A DNA stretch of 62,482 bases from a virus. The notes beneath the pieces were generated by a model. The model saw only the letters and a program-made list of their open reading frames with translations. It ran no database searches and was not told where the DNA came from. Every line of letters starts with the position of its first letter. The first letter of the stretch is position 1. Made by a program: the position numbers and the translations under genes. This document shows positions 31,272 to 39,745 of this stretch, piece after piece. The stretch is from IMG/VR virus record IMGVR_UViG_3300044970_000783, positions 1 to 62,482 of that record; one strand, given 5' to 3'.

Positions 31272-32000
31272 ATGACAACAACTGAAGAAAAAACAGGTAT
31301 TATACAAGATACCAAAACAAAACTTATAGCAAAACTACAAGAATCAGGATGGGGGGATGTATTAAAGCTATTCCTCAATAGCTCTGATTTTGAACAAGTT
31401 ATACAAAGATTGTATAACGAAGTTACAATGGATAGGAGATTCACTCCTGGGTTAAAATATGTGTTTAGAGCATTTGAACAGTGTGCTTGGAGTAAAACTA
31501 AGGTGGTAATGATAGGACAAGACCCCTATTTCACTCCTGGTGTAGCAGATGGTATTGCGTTTTCCTGTGGACTTACAGGTAAAGCACAACCCAGTTTAAA
31601 GTATATGTTTAATGCATTAGGATCACATGAACAAGATCCCGATCTTACACGTTGGGCTAATCAGGGTGTCTTACTCCTTAATTCAGCACTCACTGTGCAG
31701 ATGAATAAACCAGGTACACACTATGGAATTTGGAAAGATTTCCTGATATTTGTTATAGATCAGATAAGAGCAAAGAAAGATGATGTACTATTTGTTCTGT
31801 TAGGTAAACAAGCAGAAACATTCAGAGAGTATATAGAAAGTCCTATACTGGGAGCTTCTGCATATCAACATCCAATTATATCTGTATCACATCCTGCATC
31901 TGCAGCGTATAAAAAAGATAAAGACTGGGATGGTGGTCATGTATTTAATGATATTAATACATGGTTAGCATCTAAGAATCTTGGTGGTATATCTTGGTAG
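31272..32000 (+). CDS. ung: Uracil-DNA glycosylase, 242 aa
   Basis: Family 1 UDG removes uracil from DNA. Motif GQDPYFTPG (residues 82-90) has the catalytic D84, GIAFS follows, LLLNSALTV is at 134-142 and SHPASA has H207. All active-site elements are present. I chose ATG 31272; the longer frame from 31197 starts inside the divergent gene. It stands alone between a divergent gene and a terminator, which suggests its own promoter. Confidence 0.92.
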   Translation: MTTTEEKTGIIQDTKTKLIAKLQESGWGDVLKLFLNSSDFEQVIQRLYNEVTMDRRFTPGLKYVFRAFEQCAWSKTKVVMIGQDPYFTPGVADGIAFSCGLTGKAQPSLKYMFNALGSHEQDPDLTRWANQGVLLLNSALTVQMNKPGTHYGIWKDFLIFVIDQIRAKKDDVLFVLLGKQAETFREYIESPILGASAYQHPIISVSHPASAAYKKDKDWDGGHVFNDINTWLASKNLGGISW

Positions 32001-32008
32001 TAAAGGAA

Positions 32009-32038
32009 AAGGGTCCCGATTGTGGGACCCTTACTTTT
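32009..32038 (+). terminator. Rho-independent terminator
   Basis: AAGGGTCCC pairs with GGGACCCTT around GATTGT, then ACTTTT. Further on AGCTTAC (32047-32053) and GTAAGCT (32074-32080) form a second perfect stem in the convergent gap. Confidence 0.8.
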
Positions 32039-32095
32039 GCTTAGGCAGCTTACAGAAGATGTTGAGGGGGTATGTAAGCTTATGTAAATGTTAAC

Positions 32096-32317
32096 CTAAG
32101 ACGTACGTTCTTTATTTAAGTACTTGGACAACAAGATATAGGATGCAAAGAAGGAAGCGGAGATTCCATAGAAGATAAGATCTGCTACCCAGAATGAGCC
32201 AGTTACCTCCATTATCAGTTTGAAAAGGAAGTCGTACCCAAACGGTAGGAAGAACATCGCTAGCATTAGGGATGCGTCTCTTAAGGTTGTTAATTTCTTT
32301 CTTTGCTTTCTTAACAT
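32096..32317 (-). CDS. Small membrane protein, 73 aa
   Basis: After a basic start (MLRKQRKKLTTLRDASLM), two hydrophobic segments around MLAMFFLPFGYDFLFKLIM and ADLIFYGISASFF. I recall the MFFLPFGYD-type sequence from other Bacteroidota phage proteins. A GTG at 32323 is an alternative start. A second frame on the same strand (32112-32330) overlaps but has poorer composition. Last gene of the leftward fibre and lysis block. Confidence 0.6.
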   Translation of the reverse strand: MLRKQRKKLTTLRDASLMLAMFFLPFGYDFLFKLIMEVTGSFWVADLIFYGISASFFASYILLSKYLNKERTS

Positions 32318-32344
32318 GTTCACTTTCCATACATTTAGTATTCG

Positions 32345-32473
32345 TTAACGACCCTGTCCTCTATACTTAGAGACAGCTTTATCTTTAGGACCGCTAGACT
32401 TTCTAGCTTTCCCACCTTTACGTTTACCAAAGGTGATCTTACGAGATTCACCACCTGCTTTTCCTTTTGCCAT
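32345..32473 (-). CDS. Small very basic protein, 42 aa
   Basis: Hand translation from ATG 32473 to TAA 32345: MAKGKAGGESRKITFGKRKG and on, ending in SKYRGQGR. About 40 percent is K, R and G. I recall near-identical short proteins in many Bacteroidota phages, possibly virion-associated and DNA- or membrane-binding. It is below usual gene-finder cut-offs and easily missed. Confidence 0.7.
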   Translation of the reverse strand: MAKGKAGGESRKITFGKRKGGKARKSSGPKDKAVSKYRGQGR

Positions 32474-32483
32474 TTTTTAGGTA

Positions 32484-33200
32484 TTAAGGATAAATTACAA
32501 TTTCAAATTGCCAAACTGCTGGTGCTGTTATTTGGGATATATTAGCTGCTGAACCATCATTAGCAAATACATCAAATGTGCAACTGCTGTCATTGCTTCT
32601 TTGAAATATAGGTGTCAAAATTCCAAATGTGAAAGCGTTTGTGCTTCTAATTGCATTAGACGTACAAAATGTTTTATTTAATGTAAAAATATTGCTCGAT
32701 GATGTAACTGTTATAATGTTAGTACTACTAGTAATACTTATGGTTGCTCCTGTTGTATTTATTAATTGTGTAGTGCCAACTAAACCAGATGTTAGTGTAA
32801 CTGCAAAAGCTATTGTCGGATAACCAGCACTTACATTTGCCCATGAAGCTGTTGTACCATTTGTTGTTAAATACTTACCATTTTCCCCCGTTTGTGATGG
32901 TAACAAAGCGTTGATTGCGCTGCTTGCACTCGTTTGTCCAGTACCCCCATTTGCAATAGGTAAAGTTCCAGTAATATCCGCAGTGCTTATATTAACTGCG
33001 TCCCAACTTGCGGAAGTACCATTTGTTTGTAAATATTTATTTGCATTACCACTTTGTGAAGGAAGTTGTGCTGGTGCTAAATTTGCAACACTTTGTGCAC
33101 TCACTTTAACTGTCTGTCCTCCCTGTACAATAGGAAGGATTTCTGTTCCAGTTAAAGGAGTAGTTGCTGCGGTTAACTGACTAATTTTTTTGTCTGACAT
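32484..33200 (-). CDS. Tail or head fibre protein, 238 aa
   Basis: The start KKISQLTAATTPLTGTEILP is a common phage fibre N-terminus. It contains LPIANGGTGQTSASSAI, the GGTGQTS motif of trimeric fibres, and two direct repeats (LPSQSGNANKYLQTNGTSAS and LPSQTGENGKYLTTNGTTAS). The C-terminal 100 residues are beta-rich and probably the exposed tip. Start ATG 33200. Confidence 0.75.
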   Translation of the reverse strand: MSDKKISQLTAATTPLTGTEILPIVQGGQTVKVSAQSVANLAPAQLPSQSGNANKYLQTNGTSASWDAVNISTADITGTLPIANGGTGQTSASSAINALLPSQTGENGKYLTTNGTTASWANVSAGYPTIAFAVTLTSGLVGTTQLINTTGATISITSSTNIITVTSSSNIFTLNKTFCTSNAIRSTNAFTFGILTPIFQRSNDSSCTFDVFANDGSAANISQITAPAVWQFEIVIYP

Positions 33201-33220
33201 ATCGGTTATATTTAAAAGAT

Positions 33221-33598
33221 TTAAAGAATAATACGATCACTATCTTCTTGTAATAGGTAATTAGAATCTCCAGGAACGCTGTTTTCTAATAGTAAAAAGT
33301 CCCCTTCAGGACCAGGATCGCAACAAAGATTAATAGTGACATCTCTCCAGATTCCACCACCTTTTGGGTAAGACTTAGATAAAATTAATGATCCAGGTAC
33401 AATATTTCCTGATTTAGTATAACGAACAAATCCTTTTACTCTACTTGTAGTAGTAAAAGCAGGGTCATCACAGCACAAGTCTGTAGACACTTCAGCCCAT
33501 AAAGCAGGTCTATCAGGGTAAGAACCCTGAGTGACAATCATACTACCAGGTACTATTTTTCCACTTTTAGTATATCTTACAAATGCTCTTTGTTTCAT
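33221..33598 (-). CDS. Two-module repeat protein, 125 aa
   Basis: Two tandem copies of a domain of about 45 residues: FVRYTKSGKIVPGS with YP and W landmarks and a DLCC end (residues 5-47 and 56-96), then a short tail. The same pair of modules occurs in the gene at 34407. The modules look like small beta domains that bind particles or sugars. A fibre or surface role is inferred from neighbours. Confidence 0.6.
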   Translation of the reverse strand: MKQRAFVRYTKSGKIVPGSMIVTQGSYPDRPALWAEVSTDLCCDDPAFTTTSRVKGFVRYTKSGNIVPGSLILSKSYPKGGGIWRDVTINLCCDPGPEGDFLLLENSVPGDSNYLLQEDSDRIIL

Positions 33599-33599
33599 A

Positions 33600-33752
33600 T
33601 TAAGATTGTTTTCTTTGTGCTGCTACACTTTTGAGATATTCCAAATACTCTTTCTCAGCTTTTTTCTTTGCTTCTCTTTGCTCTTTAGTGAGCTCGGTGG
33701 TTCTTTCATCAGGACCGTTATAGAAGTCTTTAAATGATTTAAACTCTGACAT
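33600..33752 (-). CDS. Small charged coiled-coil protein, 50 aa
   Basis: Hand translation from ATG 33752 to TAA 33600. Helical and highly charged (ELTKEQREAKKKAEKEYLEY). It ends one base before the next start. Unknown; possibly a chaperone or structural peptide. Confidence 0.55.
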   Translation of the reverse strand: MSEFKSFKDFYNGPDERTTELTKEQREAKKKAEKEYLEYLKSVAAQRKQS

Positions 33753-33773
33753 AACTATTAGTTTTAAAGATTA

Positions 33774-34394
33774 TTAAATAGTTGTTGTTGTAGTGGTACT
33801 TGGAGGAGCATTGTAATAAATACTCCATCCCTTACCCTGAAGGTTAGCAAGACTCACCATTCCTGCAGGAGAAGGATAAGCATTTCCAGTATCACTAATA
33901 TCCAAATAACCACCTGTGTTACCTTGATCATCAAGTTCAGCAAGTATATGATCAACGGATTGCTGTGTTAAAGCACAGCTATCCAGGTAAAGTTCTACTA
34001 GACTGCTACATCCTGTAATGTCAATTGTTGTCATATTATCATTTCCCCAAGCGTCTACAAAAAATAAGTTGCTCAATCCAGATAGATTTAAGGAAGGTAG
34101 ATTACATTGATCTACATCAAGCCAATACAGATTTGTAAGTGCTGAGATATTAGGAAGTCCTGCAGAGAAATCACTATCATCAAGACGAATCTCTGTAATA
34201 CCTGTAGATCCTGAAAAGTTAACAGATGTTAAGCTAGAAATGCCTGTTCCAGGAAAGTCACAGTCACTAACATCTACATATGTTAAATTAGGAAGATTAG
34301 ACAGATTAACAGTTTGAAGACTGTTAAAGTCTGCGTTAAAATAATCTAGGTTCACAAGATTTTGTAAACCCGTTATTGATACTATTTGTGACAT
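33774..34394 (-). CDS. Leucine-rich repeat protein, 206 aa
   Basis: Successive LRR units with LxxLxxLxLxxN-like spacing: NLSNLPNLTYVDVSDCDF, NISALTNLYWLDVDQCNL, NLSGLSNLFFVDAWGNDN, and further. Such folds bind proteins or glycans. It ends in a poly-threonine tail PPSTTTTTTI. No signal peptide. Its place among fibre and repeat-module genes suggests a virion receptor-binding accessory. Unlike its neighbours it has no YTKSGKIVPGS module. Confidence 0.7.
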   Translation of the reverse strand: MSQIVSITGLQNLVNLDYFNADFNSLQTVNLSNLPNLTYVDVSDCDFPGTGISSLTSVNFSGSTGITEIRLDDSDFSAGLPNISALTNLYWLDVDQCNLPSLNLSGLSNLFFVDAWGNDNMTTIDITGCSSLVELYLDSCALTQQSVDHILAELDDQGNTGGYLDISDTGNAYPSPAGMVSLANLQGKGWSIYYNAPPSTTTTTTI

Positions 34395-34406
34395 AGTTAT
34401 TTAGTT

Positions 34407-34946
34407 TTAGTCGTTAGAAAAGTTAAGATCAGTGACACTGTTTATATCATCGAAGCACACTCTAACGGTATATTGAGTGTCATCTGCTGGGAAGGTGTGC
34501 TCTTCTAAATAGAATCCACCAGCTCCTGCATCAGGATGTACAGTACCATCACCCCAATCAACAGTGAAGTTGATAGGTCCTAAAGTGTTGAAGCTAAAAC
34601 TAAAGAATGTACCCTCTGTAGTGTCTACAACAAACTCAATACAGTTTGATGGTAAACCATCACAACATAGATCAATACTTACACGTTTCCATGTACCACC
34701 ACTACCTTTAGGGTAGCCATCGGTAATAATAAGACTTCCTGGTACAATTTTACCAGCTTTAGTATATCTAACCCAACCCATTTTTTTAGACGGTGTGGTT
34801 GGTCCAACCGGATTGTCACAGCATAGGTCGACAGTCACCTCAGCCCATGTTGCAGGACCGTTAGGATAGTCACCCTGCGTTATAATCATACTACCTGGGA
34901 CAATCTTTCCAGACTTAGTATAACGCACGAAGGCACGTTGTTTCAT
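34407..34946 (-). CDS. Repeat-module protein with extra beta domain, 179 aa
   Basis: Residues 5-48 and 58-101 are two copies of the YTKSGKIVPGS module also found at 33221. The C-terminal 75 residues (NFTVDWGDGTVHPDAG) look like a PKD-like or BspA-like beta domain with the WGDGT signature. So a shared base carries different tips. It is a paralogue of the 33221 gene; the nucleotide sequences have diverged at many third positions. Confidence 0.6.
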   Translation of the reverse strand: MKQRAFVRYTKSGKIVPGSMIITQGDYPNGPATWAEVTVDLCCDNPVGPTTPSKKMGWVRYTKAGKIVPGSLIITDGYPKGSGGTWKRVSIDLCCDGLPSNCIEFVVDTTEGTFFSFSFNTLGPINFTVDWGDGTVHPDAGAGGFYLEEHTFPADDTQYTVRVCFDDINSVTDLNFSND

Positions 34947-34962
34947 AAAACAAATTTTAAAA

Positions 34963-35607
34963 TTATAGAGATTTAAGCATTTCTATCATCTTGGGATGTG
35001 GGTAGATGTCTATCTTATCAGTGCGGACAGAATTGTGGGTGAAAACTCCTTTCTCTCCTCTTAATGCACGTTTTGAAACATCCCATATATCCTCATTGTA
35101 ATCTAATGGAATACCATAGCGGTTGTTCCATAGAAGTAGAAGATCTTTTACAGATTCAATCTGTTTATCAGTGTAGTTGTGGAAGTATTCATATCCTTTA
35201 TATGGGGTGTCTAATTGGATCACCTCATCTTCAGGAACCACTCTATTAACATAGTTAAAATACTTACCACCAACTTTTTTTAATTGACCCCAGTTACATA
35301 TCTCTATTCCTATAGATATTCTATCAAGACTTCTATAAGAAACTCCATGTTTCTGGAATGTACTTTCTTTTAATCCTAGATGGAATGCCCAGTACTTAGA
35401 ACTAAATCCTTGTACTATTTGTCCATCTACAGATCCTTTACCAGATATAGATACACAGGTGGCAATCCTTTCTTTATTAGCTTCCCAGTGTTTAAATACA
35501 TTAACACCATCAGAATTACCTGCAGTGTGATGTAAATATATCTGAGATTTAGGATGCTCTTCCTTAATGTATTGACTTTCAGGAAAAGGAGTCTGGATCA
35601 GATTCAT
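34963..35607 (-). CDS. N-acetylmuramoyl-L-alanine amidase (endolysin), 214 aa
   Basis: An Amidase_2 domain: IYLHHTAG with the zinc histidine near 26-27, AFHLG (H76), SIGIEICNWG (E102) and a C-terminal FTHNSVRTDK with DIYPHP supplying further ligands. It cuts the bond between MurNAc and the stem peptide during lysis. No signal peptide, so release depends on the holin. It overlaps the holin-like gene by four bases. Confidence 0.85.
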   Translation of the reverse strand: MNLIQTPFPESQYIKEEHPKSQIYLHHTAGNSDGVNVFKHWEANKERIATCVSISGKGSVDGQIVQGFSSKYWAFHLGLKESTFQKHGVSYRSLDRISIGIEICNWGQLKKVGGKYFNYVNRVVPEDEVIQLDTPYKGYEYFHNYTDKQIESVKDLLLLWNNRYGIPLDYNEDIWDVSKRALRGEKGVFTHNSVRTDKIDIYPHPKMIEMLKSL

Positions 35608-35828
35608 TTCTTTTTCTTTGAAGGTTTAACCTCGATAGTTTCTTCAGTGAAGAAGTTAGAAATGAACTTACCAAGCACTGCTACCACCATAATAATGGTT
35701 CCTGCTAAAGGATGTCCATTCATAATGACAATGCTAGCACCAAAAGTACCAGCTGCTGCAAGACTATCACCCATAACGCGCAAGCGCTTAGGAGTAGGAG
35801 CAAAGTAGTGTTTGAATCCGAACTTCAT
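35604..35828 (-). CDS. Holin-like membrane protein, 74 aa
   Basis: A hydrophobic centre (residues 20-60, probably two short spans around a NGHPLAG turn) and a very basic C-terminus KPSKKKK. Size, charge pattern and the four-base overlap with the amidase gene fit a holin, which opens the inner membrane at lysis. Confidence 0.7.
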   Translation of the reverse strand: MKFGFKHYFAPTPKRLRVMGDSLAAAGTFGASIVIMNGHPLAGTIIMVVAVLGKFISNFFTEETIEVKPSKKKK

Positions 35829-35829
35829 A

Positions 35830-36495
35830 TTATTTCAGTTTAATTTTCCAATAGGACTGTAAACCATAGGACACTTGTCCATTAGTATTTAGTCCTATTG
35901 TTACACCATATATTTGGTCTCTCTTGTTCTTCAAGAGCAAACCTGCGTTTATACCATTAATCAGTTCTGCAGAATTACCTGAGATCTGACCTCCAGCATA
36001 CACCTGTCTCGTCTTAGGAGCAGGTAAGGTGATTGTTTCCTTTATAATAGGATACTTTACATTCACCTGGGTGGATCTACCAACCACCATATTTTTCTGC
36101 ACTGTATCTGTAATTTTAACGTATCCGATTGAATCTACAGATATACTATCTCGTTGGATGTTCTTCGCAAGTAGTTCATTTACAACACTTTCGTATTGTT
36201 TTAATAGTGCATTATAGTTAGTATCGGGTAGATATTCTTTGATGATTGTTTCACGTGGAACATCTATAGGAATAGTTTTAATAATCTGCGGTCTAGAATA
36301 AATAGTAGAATCCTTTACCACCCATACTGTATCACGAACTACAGTGGGTGTACCAGGTGGTTTAGGATCATTACATCGTTGTAGTAGTACCAAAAGAATC
36401 AGTACAATCACTATTAGGTTATGGATATTACCCTTCAAGTGATTAAGAAGTGACTCTTTTAAGGTAGATTTTGAACTTTTTCTTTTTGCTGTCAT
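35830..36495 (-). CDS. Spanin-like or membrane-anchored lysis accessory, 221 aa
   Basis: A basic N-terminus, one membrane span (IHNLIVIVLILLVLLQRC, about 25-42), a long periplasmic region, and a C-terminal beta-rich segment with GINAGLLLKNKR and YGLQSYWKIK. Position between the holin-like and XhlA-like genes suggests a role in disrupting the outer membrane. The spanin label is tentative. Confidence 0.5.
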   Translation of the reverse strand: MTAKRKSSKSTLKESLLNHLKGNIHNLIVIVLILLVLLQRCNDPKPPGTPTVVRDTVWVVKDSTIYSRPQIIKTIPIDVPRETIIKEYLPDTNYNALLKQYESVVNELLAKNIQRDSISVDSIGYVKITDTVQKNMVVGRSTQVNVKYPIIKETITLPAPKTRQVYAGGQISGNSAELINGINAGLLLKNKRDQIYGVTIGLNTNGQVSYGLQSYWKIKLK

Positions 36496-36769
36496 TGATA
36501 ATCAAGTCTTTAGATGCGTAATATGAATTATTTTCTTTAGGTTCTTCTCCTAACGGGTTGGTTTCCAACAACATAGCTGTTTTATCGTTGTTATAAACCA
36601 TTCTTTCTAAATTATCAATTCTTGTCTTATCAACATTTGATTGTGCTAACAGTGATTTTATATCAGATTTCATTTCTGATACATCTCTCCATATAAGTGT
36701 CCCTAAGATCGTTACTAGGGACGGGAACAGCCATATTTTTAGTTTAGTAGCGATATCTTGCTGGGACAT
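36443..36769 (-). CDS. XhlA-like small membrane protein, 108 aa
   Basis: A short span near residues 11-28 (IWLFPSLVTILGTLIW), then a coiled coil (SDIKSLLAQSNVDKTRIDNL) and a basic end. This resembles hemolysin XhlA-type holin accessories. Its 3' end overlaps the spanin-like gene by 53 bases. It is the first gene of the lysis and fibre block. Confidence 0.55.
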   Translation of the reverse strand: MSQQDIATKLKIWLFPSLVTILGTLIWRDVSEMKSDIKSLLAQSNVDKTRIDNLERMVYNNDKTAMLLETNPLGEEPKENNSYYASKDLIINDSKKKKFKIYLKRVTS

Positions 36770-36886
36770 AATCCATGGGGTTTTAGCGCATTATGCGGTG
36801 AAACATTTAACCATAGACAGGACAGCAACCTCTAACCCACTTATATTCAACAGGTTATGGTTCTTTAAAAATATTTTGTGAATTAC

Positions 36887-36917
36887 TTGTAAATATTTCA
36901 TTGATTCTGTACCTTCG
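36887..36917 (+). promoter_or_regulatory. Bacteroidota-type promoter candidate
   Basis: TTG (36887-36889), 20 bases, then TACCTTCG (36910-36917), close to the -33 TTTG and -7 TAnnTTTG consensus of the Bacteroidota primary sigma factor. It faces right toward the replication block at 37019. The 249-base gap between divergent blocks holds no gene that I can see. Confidence 0.5.
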
Positions 36918-37018
36918 TCTATATAAATATACATAGTGTATGCAGAGCATACTCTACAGTATAATATAACGATTTTTTTGGAATCTTCAATGTATTAACC
37001 CCTAAACCTTCTGCATTT

Positions 37019-37483
37019 ATGATGCTTTCGACCAAAGAGTACCAACAAAGACTTGCTTATAAGATGAGCAAAGCTTTTATAGAGGAACTATTTGAAAAAA
37101 CTGGTATGCACGCAACTATCAAAATTGAGAATCTTAAGATGTCCTACTTGGAAAATGGACCAATCAATAAGATAATTAGTCTTGATATTTTAGAAAACAA
37201 TTTACTGAAAGTGGTCCCAATTCCTTTGGACAAAAACCCAATGAGAACCAACTCAAGAAAAGGAGAGTATGTAGAAGTGAGATGTGTATTTTGTCACATT
37301 GCTTGTAAAGTGTTGGGATTTAGTCTGGTTGCTGTAGCTAGACATATCAAACGTGATCACACAAGTATTCTTCATATGAACAAAAGAGCAGATCAACTGC
37401 TGGAGACTGATGAAAGATTCAGGAACTTTTACAAAATTATTTTTGACGCTTTAAATAAAGAACAACATGTTGATGCTGTTTGA
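37019..37483 (+). CDS. Zinc-finger protein, 154 aa
   Basis: One C2H2-like finger CVFCHIACKVLG ... ARHIKRDH in residues 85-116. The rest is helical. First gene of the replication block and overlapping the next by 17 bases, so a DNA-binding regulator or replication accessory is likely. Confidence 0.6.
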   Translation: MMLSTKEYQQRLAYKMSKAFIEELFEKTGMHATIKIENLKMSYLENGPINKIISLDILENNLLKVVPIPLDKNPMRTNSRKGEYVEVRCVFCHIACKVLGFSLVAVARHIKRDHTSILHMNKRADQLLETDERFRNFYKIIFDALNKEQHVDAV

Positions 37484-38051
37484 TTACATAACAAACCTAA
37501 ATCTGACACCTAATGAGTTTTATACACTCCTTTCTATCTACCACAAACAAATTCCAAAGATTCCCACTTTGCAGTATGAGCTAAAGAAGTTAGAGTCAAC
37601 AGGATATATACAAGACAGCAAGCTGACTAACAAAGCAGTTGAAGTGGTAGAAAAGTTTGAAGCAACGTTTAAGTCTTCTGCTGGGAAGGTTACACGTAAT
37701 GTGAAACTTTCAGATGATGAACTCGAAAGAGTAAAAGAATATAGAGAGGTATTTCCAAAAGGTATGTTACCTTCAGGATACCCATCAAGAGTCCCTGTAA
37801 AGGAGTTGGAAAAGAAGTTCTTGTGGTTTCATTTAAACTACGATTATGACTGGGATACTATTATCAAAGCTGCTAAAAAGTATGTATCAGAATATGAAGC
37901 TCAGTCTTATAAGTATATGAAGACATCTGGTTACTTTATAGCAAAAACAGAAAAGAACATAGTTATATCCACATTAGCATCTTATTGTGATATGATAAAA
38001 GAAGGTGATGATCATATACCAACAAGTGTAGAAACCCATAAAGTATTATAA
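37467..38051 (+). CDS. Possible helicase loader or replication protein, 194 aa
   Basis: The N-terminal 70 residues look like a winged helix (LTPNEFYTLLSIYHKQIP, then ELKKLESTGYI). The C-terminal part is helical with aromatic residues (FLWFHLNYDYDW). Position just before a DnaB-like helicase suggests an initiator or loader; no ATPase motif is present. Inferred. Confidence 0.5.
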   Translation: MLMLFDYITNLNLTPNEFYTLLSIYHKQIPKIPTLQYELKKLESTGYIQDSKLTNKAVEVVEKFEATFKSSAGKVTRNVKLSDDELERVKEYREVFPKGMLPSGYPSRVPVKELEKKFLWFHLNYDYDWDTIIKAAKKYVSEYEAQSYKYMKTSGYFIAKTEKNIVISTLASYCDMIKEGDDHIPTSVETHKVL

Positions 38052-38267
38052 ATGAGACTACCAGAGTGGATACACAGATTGATTATATCTATCCTTTTCT
38101 CAATTATAAACTGGAAACTTGTAGATTTTTTGATTATTGATATTGGATTTATCAAGTATATACTTATAGAAATATCGATACTTGGTATGTCACATTGCCT
38201 TATATTTGTATATAAATTAACAGGAATAGAACCAGACGAAAAAGATGAGCAAAAGGATACACATTAG
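38052..38267 (+). CDS. Small membrane protein, 71 aa
   Basis: Two hydrophobic segments (residues 8-27 and 33-54, including SILGMSHCLIFVYKL) and an acidic C-terminus. It abuts the previous stop and overlaps the helicase gene by 23 bases. A membrane protein inside a replication operon may anchor replication at the membrane, but this is speculation. Confidence 0.55.
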   Translation: MRLPEWIHRLIISILFSIINWKLVDFLIIDIGFIKYILIEISILGMSHCLIFVYKLTGIEPDEKDEQKDTH

Positions 38268-39189
38268 TGAAGCTTATAGTAGTGCAATTGATTACATTCA
38301 TAAGAGGAGAAGCGGTGAAGAAAAAAGCATCAAGACTCCTTGGGAAAAAATGAATCGTGCAACATTTAACGGATTAGAATGGAACAACATTATTGTAATA
38401 GGTGGTAGACCTGGGGGTGGTAAAACAATGCTTGCTAATCTTATAACAAGAGAAGCACATAAACTTAATCCAGATCAAGACTTTGCAGTGTTAGACTTTC
38501 AATTTGAAATGTTAGCAAAGCATACAGCAATGCGAGAGTTTTCTGCAAAAACAGGAGTACAGTCTACAAAACTTGCCAGCGTGTTTGATGAGGTGAGCGA
38601 TGCAGAAGTGCAAGCAGTACTTAGTTATGTAGAAAACAATAAGAATAAAGACATCTATATCATAGAACAACCCGGATCTGTAAAGCAGATACGTAAGGAT
38701 ATAGAACAAGCTTTAATAGACTTTAATAAACCCTTGATTGTCACTATAGATCACTCTATTTTGGTGAGAAAGGATGCATCAGAAAAGGATAGTTTTGAAA
38801 CTCTTCATAATTTATCCAAAATGATGACGGAACTTAAGAGATTTAAGGTTATCTTTATAGTCCTGACACAGCTCAATAGAGATTGTGAAAGTGTTGAAAG
38901 ATTAAAACCTGGAACTTTTGGTAACTACCTACTTGATTCAGATATATATGGAGGTGATGCATTGTTGCAACACGCAGATCTTGTTCTTGGAATTAACAAT
39001 CCATTCAAACACGGTCTTACACAATATGGTCCACTCAAGTATACAATAAGAGATAAATCAACTTTAGTAGTACACTATTTAAAAAATAGACACGGAGAAT
39101 CTAATCAGTTATCCTTTATGCGTGCAGAATTTGATCGTATGATGATATATGATATGGATGCTCCACCAACAGCAATAAGACCCAAATAA
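38245..39189 (+). CDS. DnaB-like replicative helicase, 314 aa
   Basis: A RecA-fold ATPase domain: Walker A GGRPGGGKT (53-61), Walker B LIVTIDHS (164-171) and VLTQLNRDCE (206-215). The N-terminal primase-binding domain of full DnaB is missing, since the family is normally about 450 residues. It unwinds the fork for the nearby family B polymerase. Start ATG 38245. Confidence 0.85.
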   Translation: MSKRIHISEAYSSAIDYIHKRRSGEEKSIKTPWEKMNRATFNGLEWNNIIVIGGRPGGGKTMLANLITREAHKLNPDQDFAVLDFQFEMLAKHTAMREFSAKTGVQSTKLASVFDEVSDAEVQAVLSYVENNKNKDIYIIEQPGSVKQIRKDIEQALIDFNKPLIVTIDHSILVRKDASEKDSFETLHNLSKMMTELKRFKVIFIVLTQLNRDCESVERLKPGTFGNYLLDSDIYGGDALLQHADLVLGINNPFKHGLTQYGPLKYTIRDKSTLVVHYLKNRHGESNQLSFMRAEFDRMMIYDMDAPPTAIRPK

Positions 39190-39197
39190 ACATCAAA

Positions 39198-39743
39198 ATG
39201 AAAACACAAAACAAAATGGAAAGAAAAGTAGCAGAGTCCATCCTTAGAGAAAGGAATATGGACAACTTTAAACGATTAGGATTTATGGAACCGCCATTCT
39301 TTAAGATTAAGATGGCGTACATCCCTACGGACAGAATAGTATCTGAACTGGTTGTAGGAATGTTTGACTCAGAATTAACAAAGACAGAAGGTGTGTACAT
39401 TGAGTTAACAGATGGTGATAACCTACCTCTGAACACTGAACCTACACTTTATTATCTTCCGTATAGAGCAGATTATAAACAAGCATATGTTAATCATTTA
39501 CAGAAGTCAGGAGCTGATCGCTATCTAGTTCCTCTTGATACTCTCATCCTTGTAGATGTACCAAAAGAATCTAAAAGTACAAGTAGTCAAAACATAGAAT
39601 TACCACAACCAACAGATGAAGAATATCCTGACTGTCACTATTCTGAGTTAACAGCAAGAGATAGAGCTTGTATTGACTTACGTGTTCCAGAGAGTAATAA
39701 GCAGTGGTTAAATGATCTCATCAAAAAATCAAATAAACAATAA
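39198..39743 (+). CDS. Hypothetical protein, 181 aa
   Basis: A beta-rich centre (MAYIPTDRIVSELVVGMFDS) and a charged helical C-terminus. No motif recognised. Its place between the helicase and a Sak4-like ATPase suggests a replication or recombination role. Confidence 0.55.
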   Translation: MKTQNKMERKVAESILRERNMDNFKRLGFMEPPFFKIKMAYIPTDRIVSELVVGMFDSELTKTEGVYIELTDGDNLPLNTEPTLYYLPYRADYKQAYVNHLQKSGADRYLVPLDTLILVDVPKESKSTSSQNIELPQPTDEEYPDCHYSELTARDRACIDLRVPESNKQWLNDLIKKSNKQ

Positions 39744-39745
39744 CA

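Noticed and set aside
32112-32330. Alternative minus frame of 72 codons overlapping the small membrane protein
   Set aside because: The other frame gives two clean membrane spans and a familiar motif; this one does not.
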